From JALYRV01 sp036675475 (GTDB lineage: Bacteria > Acidobacteriota > Vicinamibacteria > Vicinamibacterales > SCN-69-37): DNA of 41,523 nucleotides. Where the stretch lies: contig JAKFEY010000008.1 of NCBI GenBank assembly GCA_036675475.1, positions 1-41,523 of the forward strand, read 5' to 3'. Numbering within the stretch: the stretch's first letter is position 1; each line of letters starts with the position of its first letter. Below, one piece after another: positions 18,359-26,087 of the stretch. The notes beneath the pieces are model-generated. The model saw only the letters and a program-made list of their open reading frames with translations, had not been told where the DNA came from and ran no database searches. The position numbers and the translations under genes were made by a program.

Positions 18359-19630
18359 ATGAATGACGTCCTGACGCTCATCCTTGGAGGCGGCCGCGGC
18401 AATCGCCTCTTTCCCCTGACGCACCAGCGGTCCAAGCCGGCCGTGCCGATTGGCGGCAAGTACCGCCTCATCGACATCCCGATCAGCCTGTGCCTGCACG
18501 CGGGGCTGCAGCGCATCTTCGTGCTCACGCAGTTCAACTCGGCGTCGCTCAACCGGCACATCGCGCAGACCTACAGGCTCGATGTCTTTTCCGGGGGCTT
18601 CGTCGAAATCATCGCCGCCGAGCAGACGCCCGACAGCCAGGACTGGTTTCAGGGCACGGCCGACGCGGTGCGCCAGGCGGCGCGGCACTTCCAGGACTAC
18701 GACGCCGAATATTTCCTGATTCTCGCCGGCGATCACATCTACCGCATGGACTTCTGCGAGCTGATCGACGCCCACATCGAAAGCCAGGCCGACATCACGA
18801 TTGCCGCGCAGCCCGTCTCGGCCGCCGACGCCACCGGGATGGGCATTTTCCGGTTCGACCAGGGCGGGCAAATCACCGCCTTCGAGGAGAAGCCGGATGC
18901 CGAACGCCTGAACGCCATCGGCAACAGCGTGCCGCACGGCGCGTCGTTCGCGCGTACCACCGCCGACACGCCGTTTGTCGCCTCGATGGGCATCTATGTG
19001 TTTTCGCGCGACGTGCTGCTCGATCTGATCACCAACACGCCCGGCATCGACTTCGGCAGGGAGCTGATTCCGGCCGCGCTCGGCACGCACCGGGTGCACG
19101 CCTACTTCTATCGCGGCTTCTGGGCCGACGTCGGCACCGTGCGCGCCTTCTACGACGCGAATCTCGCGCTCACCCGCCGGCCGGCGCCCTTCAGCTTCTT
19201 CGATGCGCGCCGCCCGATTTACACGCGCCCGCGGTTTCTGCCCGGCACGCGCGCCGACGGCTGCCGCATCGACCGCTCGATCGTCGCGGAGGGCTGCGAC
19301 CTCGACTCGTGCACGATCGAGGAGTCGGTCGTCGGGATTCGCATGTCCGTACGGCCGGGCGCCACGATCCGCCGATCGGTGCTGCTCGGCGCCGACGCGT
19401 ACGAAGAACCCGGGACGCACCGCGTGCCGCTCGGCATCGGCCGCGACGTGGTGCTCGACGGTGTCATCGTGGACAAGAACGCGCGCATTGCCGACGGCGT
19501 GCGGCTGGTCAACGACGCCGGCGTCGACGAGGCCGACGGCGACGGCTACTACATCCGCAGCGGCATCATCGTCGTCCCCAAGGGCGCGGTCGTGACACGC
19601 GGAATTAACACGGGGGAAACGGGAAGGTAA
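18359..19630 (+). CDS. glgC: Glucose-1-phosphate adenylyltransferase
   Basis: 423 residues. The N-terminal nucleotidyltransferase has GGGRGNRLFPLT (about 10-21), a KPAVPIGGKYRLIDI substrate segment, GTADAVRQ (about 100) and LAGDHIYRMD. The C-terminal left-handed beta-helix holds hexapeptide repeats (for example CRIDRSIVAEGC, SVVGIRM, IADGVRL). It makes ADP-glucose from glucose-1-phosphate and ATP, releasing pyrophosphate, the committed step to glycogen. AGGTAGG just upstream of the ATG at 18359 serves as ribosome site. No other glycogen gene is present here; its place between phosphate genes could reflect linked storage of carbon and phosphate, but this may be chance. Confidence 0.94.
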   Translation: MNDVLTLILGGGRGNRLFPLTHQRSKPAVPIGGKYRLIDIPISLCLHAGLQRIFVLTQFNSASLNRHIAQTYRLDVFSGGFVEIIAAEQTPDSQDWFQGTADAVRQAARHFQDYDAEYFLILAGDHIYRMDFCELIDAHIESQADITIAAQPVSAADATGMGIFRFDQGGQITAFEEKPDAERLNAIGNSVPHGASFARTTADTPFVASMGIYVFSRDVLLDLITNTPGIDFGRELIPAALGTHRVHAYFYRGFWADVGTVRAFYDANLALTRRPAPFSFFDARRPIYTRPRFLPGTRADGCRIDRSIVAEGCDLDSCTIEESVVGIRMSVRPGATIRRSVLLGADAYEEPGTHRVPLGIGRDVVLDGVIVDKNARIADGVRLVNDAGVDEADGDGYYIRSGIIVVPKGAVVTRGINTGETGR

Positions 19631-19665
19631 CGCCGGCGTAACCGGGCGTTGATACCGTGGCTGTC

Positions 19666-20742
19666 ATGACATCACTGCTTCTGACCGCCCTGCTCCTTCA
19701 GGCGGCCGCGGCGCAGGCACCCTCCCCTGCCGCGCAGCCACCCGCGGCCGCGCCGGCGCCGGCGTACAAAATCTCGGGCACCGTCTTCGGCGACTACTAC
19801 GGCTTCGCGGAACACCACCTGCCTGAGTGGGAAGGCCAGCACGGCCTCTGGCTGCGGCGCGTGTATCTGACCTACGACCACACGTTGAGTGAGTCGCTTG
19901 CCATGCGGCTGCGGCTCGAGATGAACAGCAACGGCAAGCTTGCGGGCGGTTCGCTGACGCCGTACGTGAAGGACGCCTACCTGCGCTGGAACGTCCACGG
20001 CAAACAGGCGCTCACGCTCGGCATCCAGCCGTCGCTGACGTTCGACTACGTGGAAAGCGTGTGGGGGCTGCGGCACATCGAGAAGACGCCGCTGGATCTG
20101 TACCGCTGGGACTCGTCGCGCGACACCGGCCTGACCCTGTCGGGCCCGGTCAATGCCGCCGGCACCGCGAAATACGCCGTGCAGGTGGGCAACGACGCCG
20201 GCAACAACGCCGAGACGGACGCGCACAAAGGCTTCCGCGCGTCGGCGCGCTACGAGCCGAAACAGGGATTCACGGTGGAGGTCATGGCCGGCCACGCGAA
20301 CCGCGCGAAGGATGCGGACCGCACCACCGCGCAGGTGTTTGCCGGATGGCGCGCGCCGCGGCTGCGCGCCGGCGCGCAGTATTCGTTCCAGCGCCGCCGC
20401 ACCACGGCGGGCGAGACGGATCTCGACCTCGTGTCAGGCTTCGGTGTGTTCGAGGTGAAGCCGCGCCTGTCGGCGTTCGCGCGCATCGACCGGGTGGCCG
20501 ACAGCTGCGCCGACTGCGGCGCCATCGACTATCTGCCGATTGCGACGACGCATCCGTTTACGACGGTGATTGCGGGCGTCGACTACGCGCTGCACCGGTC
20601 GGTGCGCATCAGCCCGAACGTCGAATGGGTGCACTACCGCGACACGGACCGTACCGGCGCCGTCACCGGCACGGGCGCGATTGCGAGCGCCGCGCCCGTG
20701 GATGACAAAGTGGTGCGGCTGACCTTCAGCTGGAATTTCTAG
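19666..20742 (+). CDS. Outer-membrane porin, OprP/OprO-like
   Basis: 358 residues from the ATG at 19666; a GTG nine bases upstream is an alternative. A signal peptide (MTSLLLTALLLQAAAAQA) is followed by an Ala/Pro linker and then alternating beta strands ending in a terminal Phe (LTFSWNF), the outer-membrane assembly signal. The early sequence with LRRVYLTYDHTLSESLAMRLRLEMN resembles phosphate-selective porins O and P. A cysteine pair (DSCADCG, about 285) lies in one loop. With Pit, Pst and PhoBR nearby, phosphate or polyphosphate uptake across the outer membrane is plausible but not shown. A GTAAC direct repeat with 11-base period at 19627-19642 lies just upstream. Confidence 0.72.
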   Translation: MTSLLLTALLLQAAAAQAPSPAAQPPAAAPAPAYKISGTVFGDYYGFAEHHLPEWEGQHGLWLRRVYLTYDHTLSESLAMRLRLEMNSNGKLAGGSLTPYVKDAYLRWNVHGKQALTLGIQPSLTFDYVESVWGLRHIEKTPLDLYRWDSSRDTGLTLSGPVNAAGTAKYAVQVGNDAGNNAETDAHKGFRASARYEPKQGFTVEVMAGHANRAKDADRTTAQVFAGWRAPRLRAGAQYSFQRRRTTAGETDLDLVSGFGVFEVKPRLSAFARIDRVADSCADCGAIDYLPIATTHPFTTVIAGVDYALHRSVRISPNVEWVHYRDTDRTGAVTGTGAIASAAPVDDKVVRLTFSWNF

Positions 20743-20774
20743 CGGCCTGGGCTGGTAGCGTGCGGCGGCAGGCG

Positions 20775-20826
20775 TGCGGTCGCGGCCTGCGGTCGCGGCC
20801 TGCGGTCGCGGTCTGCAGTCGCGGAT
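20775..20826. repeat. 13-bp tandem repeat, four copies
   Basis: The unit TGCGGTCGCGGCC occurs at 20775 and 20788 exactly, at 20801 with one change, and at 20814 in a degraded form. It lies between the convergent porin and sixA genes and has no coding support. Confidence 0.75.
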
Positions 20827-20845
20827 CGTCCGGCCCTGCGAGGGC

Positions 20846-20895
20846 GATGTTGCAGAAACGTCGTAGTTTCAAAACTACGAGATTTCTGCAACATC
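20846..20895. repeat. 50-bp near-perfect inverted repeat (REP-like hairpin or bidirectional terminator)
   Basis: GATGTTGCAGAAA (20846-20858) pairs with 20883-20895, and TCGTAGTTT (20861-20869) pairs with 20872-20880, with two mismatches between the arms and a 2-base centre. It is AT-richer than its surroundings. It could terminate both convergent transcripts, or be a mobile REP-type element. Confidence 0.7.
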
Positions 20896-20908
20896 CGCGC
20901 TTTCCGGG

Positions 20909-21403
20909 TTACTCCAGCGCGCGCAGCATTTTCGGCAGCGCGAACCACACCAGCTGTCCGGGCGGGACGGGCGGGAACTTCTCGAAGTCGATGCGGCAGA
21001 TGCCGCCCTTCTTGAACACGAGCGGCGCGCGCGCGCCGATGAGGAAGGCGGCCAGCCGGCCGAGATCCGGTTCGTGGCCCACGAGCGCGATGCGCTCGGT
21101 CTTCTTCCGGCCGCGCAGCTGCTCGAGGACGTCGGCGGGCGCGCCGCCGGGCGCCAGCACCGTCGTCTCTTCGAGCGGCGTGGAGCCGCCGAGGCCCTGG
21201 TGCAGGAGATCCGCGGTCTGCCGCGCGCGCACCAGCGGGCTGCTGAGAATCAGGTCGAAGCCGACGTCGAGGTCTTTGAGGCCCGCCGCAATCTCGCGCA
21301 TGCGCGCGATGCCTTTGTGGGTCAGCGGCCGTTTCGAGTCGTCGGGCCATTCCTTGCCGCGCTCGGCCGCGATGCCGTGGCGGACCAGATACAACTCAGC
21401 CAT
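20909..21403 (-). CDS. sixA: Phosphohistidine phosphatase SixA
   Basis: 164 residues from the ATG at 21403 (MAELYLVRHGIAAERG). LVRHG is the catalytic RHG motif of the histidine phosphatase superfamily, with the nucleophilic His at position 9. A second Arg lies in SSPLVRARQT, and ALVGHEPDLG supplies the distal His. The length and the KKGGICRIDFE segment match the short SixA subfamily. It overlaps the end of the CHAD gene by eight bases, so the two are co-translated. CHAD and SixA genes often occur together and are linked to polyphosphate or phosphohistidine turnover. The frame is open upstream of this Met, but that part is a shadow of the CHAD gene. Confidence 0.9.
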   Translation of the reverse strand: MAELYLVRHGIAAERGKEWPDDSKRPLTHKGIARMREIAAGLKDLDVGFDLILSSPLVRARQTADLLHQGLGGSTPLEETTVLAPGGAPADVLEQLRGRKKTERIALVGHEPDLGRLAAFLIGARAPLVFKKGGICRIDFEKFPPVPPGQLVWFALPKMLRALE

Positions 21404-22388
21404 CGGCTTTAGTGTATCCGGGCGCACTCCTGCGCCCGGCACCATCCTTCCGCACGGGCCCGGGACCGCCCTTCGTCCCCGGCCCGGCTCCGCGCTTCCG
21501 CTCGGGCCCTGAGCGGCTCGCCCGCCGGGGCGCGGGGCGCAGCTCCAGCGCCCGCAGCTCGGAGGCCGCCGCCATGAGCGCGCGCGCCTGTTTGAGGTAC
21601 GCCGCGTGCAGTTTGCGGCATTCCCGGTCATACGCGGCAGCCATCGCCTTCAGGCCGGCGGCGCCGGGCGTGCCCTTCGGCGTCGCGTCGCGGACCGCCG
21701 ACACGTGCTCGAGCAGAATCTGATAGTCGTGCATGACGCCCAGCTGCGCCTGCACGCGCTTGAGCACTCGCAGGTGCGCGGCGGCGTCGGCGAGCCCTGT
21801 CGACGCGACGACTTCCAGCGCGTAGCGCAGCTTCTTGGTGGCAATGCGCACGGCATGCAGCCGATCGGGGTCATAGAGCGTGCCGGCGCCGTCGATGGCT
21901 TCCGCGAGTTCCGTCGCGCGCGTGCGCACACGCGCCGCCAGCCGTCCCGCGCTGAAGGTCGTCACACCTCCAGCCTCCGACGCCCGCGCCACGCGTTCGA
22001 CGCGCCCGATCGCATCGTCCAGGTCCACGCGCTCGAGGCGCGCGAGCATCCGCTCGCGCCGGCGCTCGCGCTCGGTCAGCACGTGCGCGCGCACGCGCTC
22101 GATGGCGATGCGCGGAATGCGCGCGCCTTCCAGGCCGTCCTCGAGATGGCCCAGCGCGACGTCCAGCTCGCGCACGGGCCCGAGCGCGCGCGTGATATTG
22201 CGAAACGCCTTGCGCGCGCGTGCCGCCGCCTGGCCGGCGCCGCGGCCGGCCACCGGCAGCGACTCGCGCAATCGCCGCGACGCCACGCGTCCCTGGTGCA
22301 CGCTCGTGCGATCGCCTTTGATCGCGCCGGCCATGTGGCGCGCGAGGTCCTTTGCGCGGTCGAGCAGCAGAGCTGCAAGTGACGTCAT
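21396..22388 (-). CDS. CHAD domain protein with basic C-terminal tail
   Basis: 330 residues from the ATG at 22388. CHAD is a helical domain with conserved His and basic residues that binds polyphosphate. Two halves are visible: TSVHQGRVASRRLRE (about 29-42; H31, R34, R38, R39) and DRLHAVRIATKKLRYALE in the second half. The last ~45 residues are a low-complexity Gly/Pro/Arg/Lys tail, a further polyanion-binding candidate. It is divergent from the exopolyphosphatase gene (36 bases apart) and overlaps sixA by eight bases. The context strongly supports a polyphosphate role; whether it recruits, protects or senses the polymer is unknown. Confidence 0.88.
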   Translation of the reverse strand: MTSLAALLLDRAKDLARHMAGAIKGDRTSVHQGRVASRRLRESLPVAGRGAGQAAARARKAFRNITRALGPVRELDVALGHLEDGLEGARIPRIAIERVRAHVLTERERRRERMLARLERVDLDDAIGRVERVARASEAGGVTTFSAGRLAARVRTRATELAEAIDGAGTLYDPDRLHAVRIATKKLRYALEVVASTGLADAAAHLRVLKRVQAQLGVMHDYQILLEHVSAVRDATPKGTPGAAGLKAMAAAYDRECRKLHAAYLKQARALMAAASELRALELRPAPRRASRSGPERKRGAGPGTKGGPGPVRKDGAGRRSAPGYTKADG

Positions 22389-22424
22389 CGCTTCTGAATA
22401 TAGCTGGATAATAGCGTTCAGCGC

Positions 22425-24158
22425 ATGCGCGTTGCCGCCATCGACATCGGAACCAACTCCATCCACATGATCGTGGTGCGCATCCGCCCCGATCTCTCGT
22501 TCGAGGTCGTCGATCGCGAAAAGGAAATGGTGCGCCTCGGCGCGGGCGGTCTTGACGGCCGCGAGCTGACGCCGTCGGCGATGGCGTCCGCGCTGCAGAC
22601 CCTCGCCCGCTTCAAGCGGCTGGCCGAGTCGCATCAGGTGGACGAAATCACCGCCGCCGCCACCAGCGCCGTGCGCGAGGCGGAAAACGGCGGCGACTTC
22701 ATCGCCACCGTGCGCCGCGAAATCGACATCCCCGTGCGCGTCATCTCGGGCACCGAAGAAGCGCGCCTGATCCATCGGGCCGCCGGCTACGGCGTCGACA
22801 TGAGCGAGGGTCCAGCCGTCGTCATCGACATCGGCGGCGGCAGCGTGGAAATCACGCTCGGCACCCCGCACCGCATGGCGCTGGGCCGCAGCTTCAAGGC
22901 CGGCGTCATCCGCCTCACCGAGCGCTTCGTGAAAAGCGACCCGCTCGAGCCCCGCGACGAGCGGCGCCTGGTGCGCTACATCCGGCGCGAGACGCGCGAC
23001 TTCGTCAAGGAGATCCGCCGGCGCGGCTACGCGCGCGTCTTCGGCACGTCGGGCACCATTCTCAGCCTCGGGTCGATTGCCGCCAGCGTCGGCCGGGCCG
23101 CCGACGCGCGCAACCTGCGTGTGCACGCCAAGGCGTGGCGCCGGCTCCGCAGGCGCCTGACGTCCATGACACTCGACGAGCGCCTCAAGATGCCCGGGCT
23201 CGATCCGCGGCGCGCCGATCTCGCGGTCGCCGGCATCGTCCTCATCGACACGCTGCTCACGGATCTCGACGCCGAGTTCATCACGCTGTGCGACCTCGCG
23301 CTGCGCGAAGGCCTCGTACTCGACTACATCCAGAAGAACAGCGCGCACATCCGCAAGGTCGATCGCATTCCCGACGTCCGCCGCCGCAGCGTCATCGAGC
23401 TCGGCGAACGCTGCAACTTCAACGCGGATCACGCGCGCCAGGTGGCGCAGCTCGCGCTGTCGCTGTTCGATCAGACGCAGACTTTGCACGAGATGGGCAC
23501 GCGGGAACGCGAGTGGCTGGAGTACGGCGCCCTGCTGCACGACGTGGGGGTCCATATCAGTTACGAGGACCACCACAAACACTCCGCCTACCTCATCCGT
23601 AACGGCGGGCTCCGCGGCTTCGAACCGGCTGAGGTGGAGGCCATCGCCCTGCTCGCGCGGTATCACCGCCTGTCGCCTCCCAAGAAAAGCCACCCCGAAT
23701 TCGAGGCGTTGAAGGGCTCGCAGCGGAAAATCGTGAAAAATCTTGCAGGAATGTTGCGCCTGGCCGAGGGATTGGACCGAAGTCATGCTCAGGTGGTCCG
23801 GAATTTGGACATACACGACCACGAGTCGCACCTGTGGGTGCAATTGACGACGGCCGGGGATGCTGAGCTGGAGCTTTGGGCAGCTGCCAGACACGCGAAA
23901 CCGCTGAGCCGGATGCTGGGCCGCGAGATCCGCTTCCAGGCACCCGAGCCGTTACACGACTCTGACAGAATGGACGGGGAACCGGCCCGCGCCCCCGCGC
24001 GCGGCCCGACAGACGATGCTGAACAACCTGACGACACCGCACACATATCCGGGCCGCCTGTTCGTAGTGGAGGGCATCGACGGGTCGGGAAAAACCACCC
24101 AGCTCGACCTGCTGGCCAAGTGGCTCACCGCCACGGGCCATCGCGTCTTCGTCACTGA
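22425..24158 (+). CDS. ppx: Exopolyphosphatase/guanosine pentaphosphatase (PPX/GppA) with HD domain
   Basis: 577 residues from the ATG at 22425. The ASKHA fold has DIGTNSIHM (phosphate-1 loop), the catalytic Glu region SGTEEARLI, and DIGGGSVEI (phosphate-2). From about 315 there is an HD-type C-terminal domain with LLHDVGVHISYEDHHKHSAYL. The enzyme removes terminal phosphates from polyphosphate or pppGpp. The natural PPX end is around residue 510 (GREIRF), but the frame continues for ~65 more Arg/Pro-rich residues and overlaps the next gene by 143 bases; the tail looks like out-of-frame translation of the kinase gene. This may be a lost stop or a sequence error. GATAAT lies 13 bases before the start. 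Confidence 0.9.
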   Translation: MRVAAIDIGTNSIHMIVVRIRPDLSFEVVDREKEMVRLGAGGLDGRELTPSAMASALQTLARFKRLAESHQVDEITAAATSAVREAENGGDFIATVRREIDIPVRVISGTEEARLIHRAAGYGVDMSEGPAVVIDIGGGSVEITLGTPHRMALGRSFKAGVIRLTERFVKSDPLEPRDERRLVRYIRRETRDFVKEIRRRGYARVFGTSGTILSLGSIAASVGRAADARNLRVHAKAWRRLRRRLTSMTLDERLKMPGLDPRRADLAVAGIVLIDTLLTDLDAEFITLCDLALREGLVLDYIQKNSAHIRKVDRIPDVRRRSVIELGERCNFNADHARQVAQLALSLFDQTQTLHEMGTREREWLEYGALLHDVGVHISYEDHHKHSAYLIRNGGLRGFEPAEVEAIALLARYHRLSPPKKSHPEFEALKGSQRKIVKNLAGMLRLAEGLDRSHAQVVRNLDIHDHESHLWVQLTTAGDAELELWAAARHAKPLSRMLGREIRFQAPEPLHDSDRMDGEPARAPARGPTDDAEQPDDTAHISGPPVRSGGHRRVGKNHPARPAGQVAHRHGPSRLRH

Positions 24159-24723
24159 GTGGAACTCGTCGGTGCTGGTCAAGGCGGCGACCAAGCAGGG
24201 GAAAAAGAAGAACACCCTGACGCCGATGACCTTCAGCCTGCTGCACGCGACCGACTTCGCGGACCGGCTGCTCTATCGCATCATCCCGCCGCTGCAGGCC
24301 GGCATGATCGTGCTTGCGGATCGCTACTCGTACACCGCCTTCGCGCGCGACGTCGCCCGCGGCGTCGACCGCCAGTGGGTGCGCGATCTCTACAGCTTCG
24401 CCGTGCGCCCCGATCTCGCCGTGTACTTCCGCGTGCCGATCGACGTCTCGCTCGATCGCCTGATGGCGCGGCGCGTCTCGCTCAAGTTCTATGAGGCCGG
24501 CATGGACATGGGCCTCAGCACCAATCTCAACGAAAGTTTTCGTCTGTTCCAGTCGCGCGTGCTCGAGGAGTACGACCATCTGGTCGACGAGTTCGGCCTC
24601 GGCGTCGTCGACGCGCGCGGCAGCATCACCGATCAGCAGCGCGTCTTCCGCCGCATGGTCACCGAATGTCTGGAGTCGAGTCGTGACAGATCTGCAGCCG
24701 CCACAGCCACCGCAGCCGGTTAA
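24016..24723 (+). CDS. Thymidylate-kinase-like P-loop kinase 1
   Basis: 235 residues. The P-loop is GIDGSGKTT with K26. Further family features are FADRLL, VLADRYSYTAFARD (the DR-x motif) and a late Arg-rich lid (VSLDRLMARRV). The standard thymidylate kinase motif REPGGT is missing; the aligned place reads VTEWNSS. This makes ordinary dTMP kinase activity doubtful. The start at 24016 is supported by the second paralogue: both share Y-P-G-(R/K)-L before the P-loop. It overlaps ppx by 143 bases and the next gene by 41 bases, so it probably forms an operon with them. A role in nucleotide-polyphosphate exchange is possible given the neighbours, but is speculation. Confidence 0.82.
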   Translation: MLNNLTTPHTYPGRLFVVEGIDGSGKTTQLDLLAKWLTATGHRVFVTEWNSSVLVKAATKQGKKKNTLTPMTFSLLHATDFADRLLYRIIPPLQAGMIVLADRYSYTAFARDVARGVDRQWVRDLYSFAVRPDLAVYFRVPIDVSLDRLMARRVSLKFYEAGMDMGLSTNLNESFRLFQSRVLEEYDHLVDEFGLGVVDARGSITDQQRVFRRMVTECLESSRDRSAAATATAAG

Positions 24724-25504
24724 GCCCGCCGAGCTCACCGACAACGGCGCGCGCGCCAGCGCCGAGCCCGGCACCTGGTACGGCCGCGGCCTGCCGTATC
24801 TGTCGATCGACGACTACCCCGGCAAGCTGATCGCGATCGAGGGCACCGACGGCGTCGGGCGCTCCACGCAAATCGTCATGCTGCGCGAGTGGCTCGAGGT
24901 GCAGGGCTACGGCGTCGTCGAAACCGGATGGGCGCGATCGGAGCTGATGCAGCCGACCATCGAGCTGGCAAAGTCGAGCAACACGCTCAACAAGCTCACG
25001 TTCACGCTGCTCTACGCCACTGACTTCGCCGATCGGCTCGAGAAGGAAATCATTCCGGCGCTCAAGGCCGGCTTCATCGTGCTGGCCGACCGCTACATCT
25101 TCACGGCGCTCGCCCGCGCGCAGGTGCGCGGCCTCGACCGCCAGTGGAACCGCAACCTGTACGGCTTCGCGATCGCGCCGCACCTGGTCTTCTATCTGCG
25201 CGTCGACGTGGACACACTCGTGCGCCGCGTGCTCGAAGGCGGCGGCATGGATTACTGGGAATCCGGCATGGACCTGAAGGCCGGCGACAGCATCTACGAC
25301 GCCTTCCGCACCTATCAGCGGGCGCTGCTCAAGGAATACCAGTCGATGGCCGAGGAGTTCGACTTCCGCGTCATCGACGCCAAGAAGTCGATCAACGCGA
25401 TCCAGACCGAGCTCCGCCGCCAGATCGGCGCATTCCTCGCGGAAAACGAAACGCCGGCGCCGGGGAGGATGGATCTCGAACAGGAATCTACGCAGGTTCG
25501 GTAG
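24683..25504 (+). CDS. Thymidylate-kinase-like P-loop protein 2, Walker A Lys replaced by Arg
   Basis: 273 residues from the GTG at 24683; the first ~45 residues are a Pro/Gln-rich extension. The paralogy to the gene before is clear: YPGKLIAIEGTDG, LNKLTFTLLYATDFADRL, IVLADRYIFTALAR and GLDRQWNRNLYGFAIAPHL all have counterparts. The P-loop reads GTDGVGRST, so the invariant Lys is Arg60, and the REPGGT motif is again absent (VETGWARSEL). It may be catalytically weak, a regulatory partner that dimerises with kinase 1, or a kinase adapted to a different donor. It overlaps kinase 1 by 41 bases. The stop codon lies inside the first unit of a 9-bp repeat array. Confidence 0.8.
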   Translation: MTDLQPPQPPQPVKPAELTDNGARASAEPGTWYGRGLPYLSIDDYPGKLIAIEGTDGVGRSTQIVMLREWLEVQGYGVVETGWARSELMQPTIELAKSSNTLNKLTFTLLYATDFADRLEKEIIPALKAGFIVLADRYIFTALARAQVRGLDRQWNRNLYGFAIAPHLVFYLRVDVDTLVRRVLEGGGMDYWESGMDLKAGDSIYDAFRTYQRALLKEYQSMAEEFDFRVIDAKKSINAIQTELRRQIGAFLAENETPAPGRMDLEQESTQVR

Positions 25505-25539
25505 GTTCGGTAGGTTCGGGGGGTTCGGGGGGTTCGCTT
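25495..25539. repeat. 9-bp tandem array, GGTTCGNNN x5 (left flank of the four-helix gene)
   Basis: Units start at 25495, 25504, 25513, 25522 and 25531: GGTTCGGTA twice, GGTTCGGGG twice, then GGTTCGCTT. The array begins inside the last codons of kinase 2 and supplies its stop. Single GGTTC units continue to about 25558. Confidence 0.85.
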
Positions 25540-25546
25540 GTCTGGT

Positions 25547-25939
25547 TCATCGGTTCGTGGAGCCGAACTCCGGATCGCAGTTATTGAGATATTTCTGAAG
25601 GCCTGCGATGGCCGTTACTGCGCGCTTCAAGTGCAGGTTGATTGGGTCAAGATCGGTTTCCTTCCATAGCCGGCGATCGATGCCATCTATCAGATGGTTG
25701 CGCGTTTCCGCCAGCGAGGCTCGTGCAATGCTCAGAAAACGTGAAAACTCGCGAGGCCGTTTTCGCGCGAATCCCTCGGCAATATTGGCCGGAACACTCG
25801 CCGCGGACGCCCGCAGCTGATCTCGGAAGCGAACCTCCCGGCGGCACGAAGCCCTGTCCGTCAACTCGTAAACGAGCTTCTTTACTTCCCTCGCCTGCTG
25901 CCAGGCAATCAACTCTTCGAACGACTTCACAGCTGCCAT
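25547..25939 (-). CDS. Four-helix-bundle protein (23S rRNA intervening-sequence protein family)
   Basis: 130 residues from the ATG at 25939. MAAVKSFEELIAWQQAREVKKLVYELT and then RDQLRASAASVPANIAEGFAR and FLSIARASLAETRNHL are the hallmark segments of the S23-like family (TIGR02436). Members form homopentameric or similar helical bundles and occur inside 23S rRNA intervening sequences or as scattered single genes; their function is unknown. The gene is opposite in direction to its neighbours and sits between inverted arrays of a 9-bp repeat, as if it were an inserted unit. It interrupts the otherwise continuous phosphate island. Confidence 0.9.
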   Translation of the reverse strand: MAAVKSFEELIAWQQAREVKKLVYELTDRASCRREVRFRDQLRASAASVPANIAEGFARKRPREFSRFLSIARASLAETRNHLIDGIDRRLWKETDLDPINLHLKRAVTAIAGLQKYLNNCDPEFGSTNR

Positions 25940-25987
25940 GAATACGGCTCAGGCATTCGGCGTGCCGAACCCAAGAACCTGACTGGC

Positions 25988-26023
25988 GAACCCCTCGAAC
26001 CTCCCGAACCCTTCGAACCCCCC
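25988..26023. repeat. 9-bp tandem array, GAACCNNNN x4 (right flank, inverted orientation)
   Basis: Units start at 25988, 25997, 26006 and 26015 and are the reverse complement type of the array at 25495-25539, giving an inverted pair around the four-helix gene. The right end runs directly into the candidate PhoB box. Confidence 0.8.
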
Positions 26024-26026
26024 GAA

Positions 26027-26048
26027 CTTTACACGCTTGTTACACGCC
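26027..26048 (+). promoter_or_regulatory. Candidate PhoB box upstream of pstS
   Basis: TTACACGC occurs at 26029-26036 and again at 26040-26047, an exact 11-base period. PhoB binds direct repeats spaced 11 bases in the bacteria studied. It lies about 40 bases before the pstS start, the expected promoter position. The motif itself differs from the E. coli consensus (CTGTCA), so the call rests on periodicity and place. Confidence 0.55.
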
Positions 26049-26087
26049 AGAAACCACCCCGAAACCCCCACTTCCTAACCTGAGTGC

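Noticed and set aside
22389..22424. Divergent promoters between CHAD and ppx
   Set aside because: GATAAT is visible for ppx, but no convincing -35 on either strand, so it is mentioned under ppx only.
25495..26023. CRISPR array
   Set aside because: The repeated unit is only 9 bp with no unique spacers of constant length.
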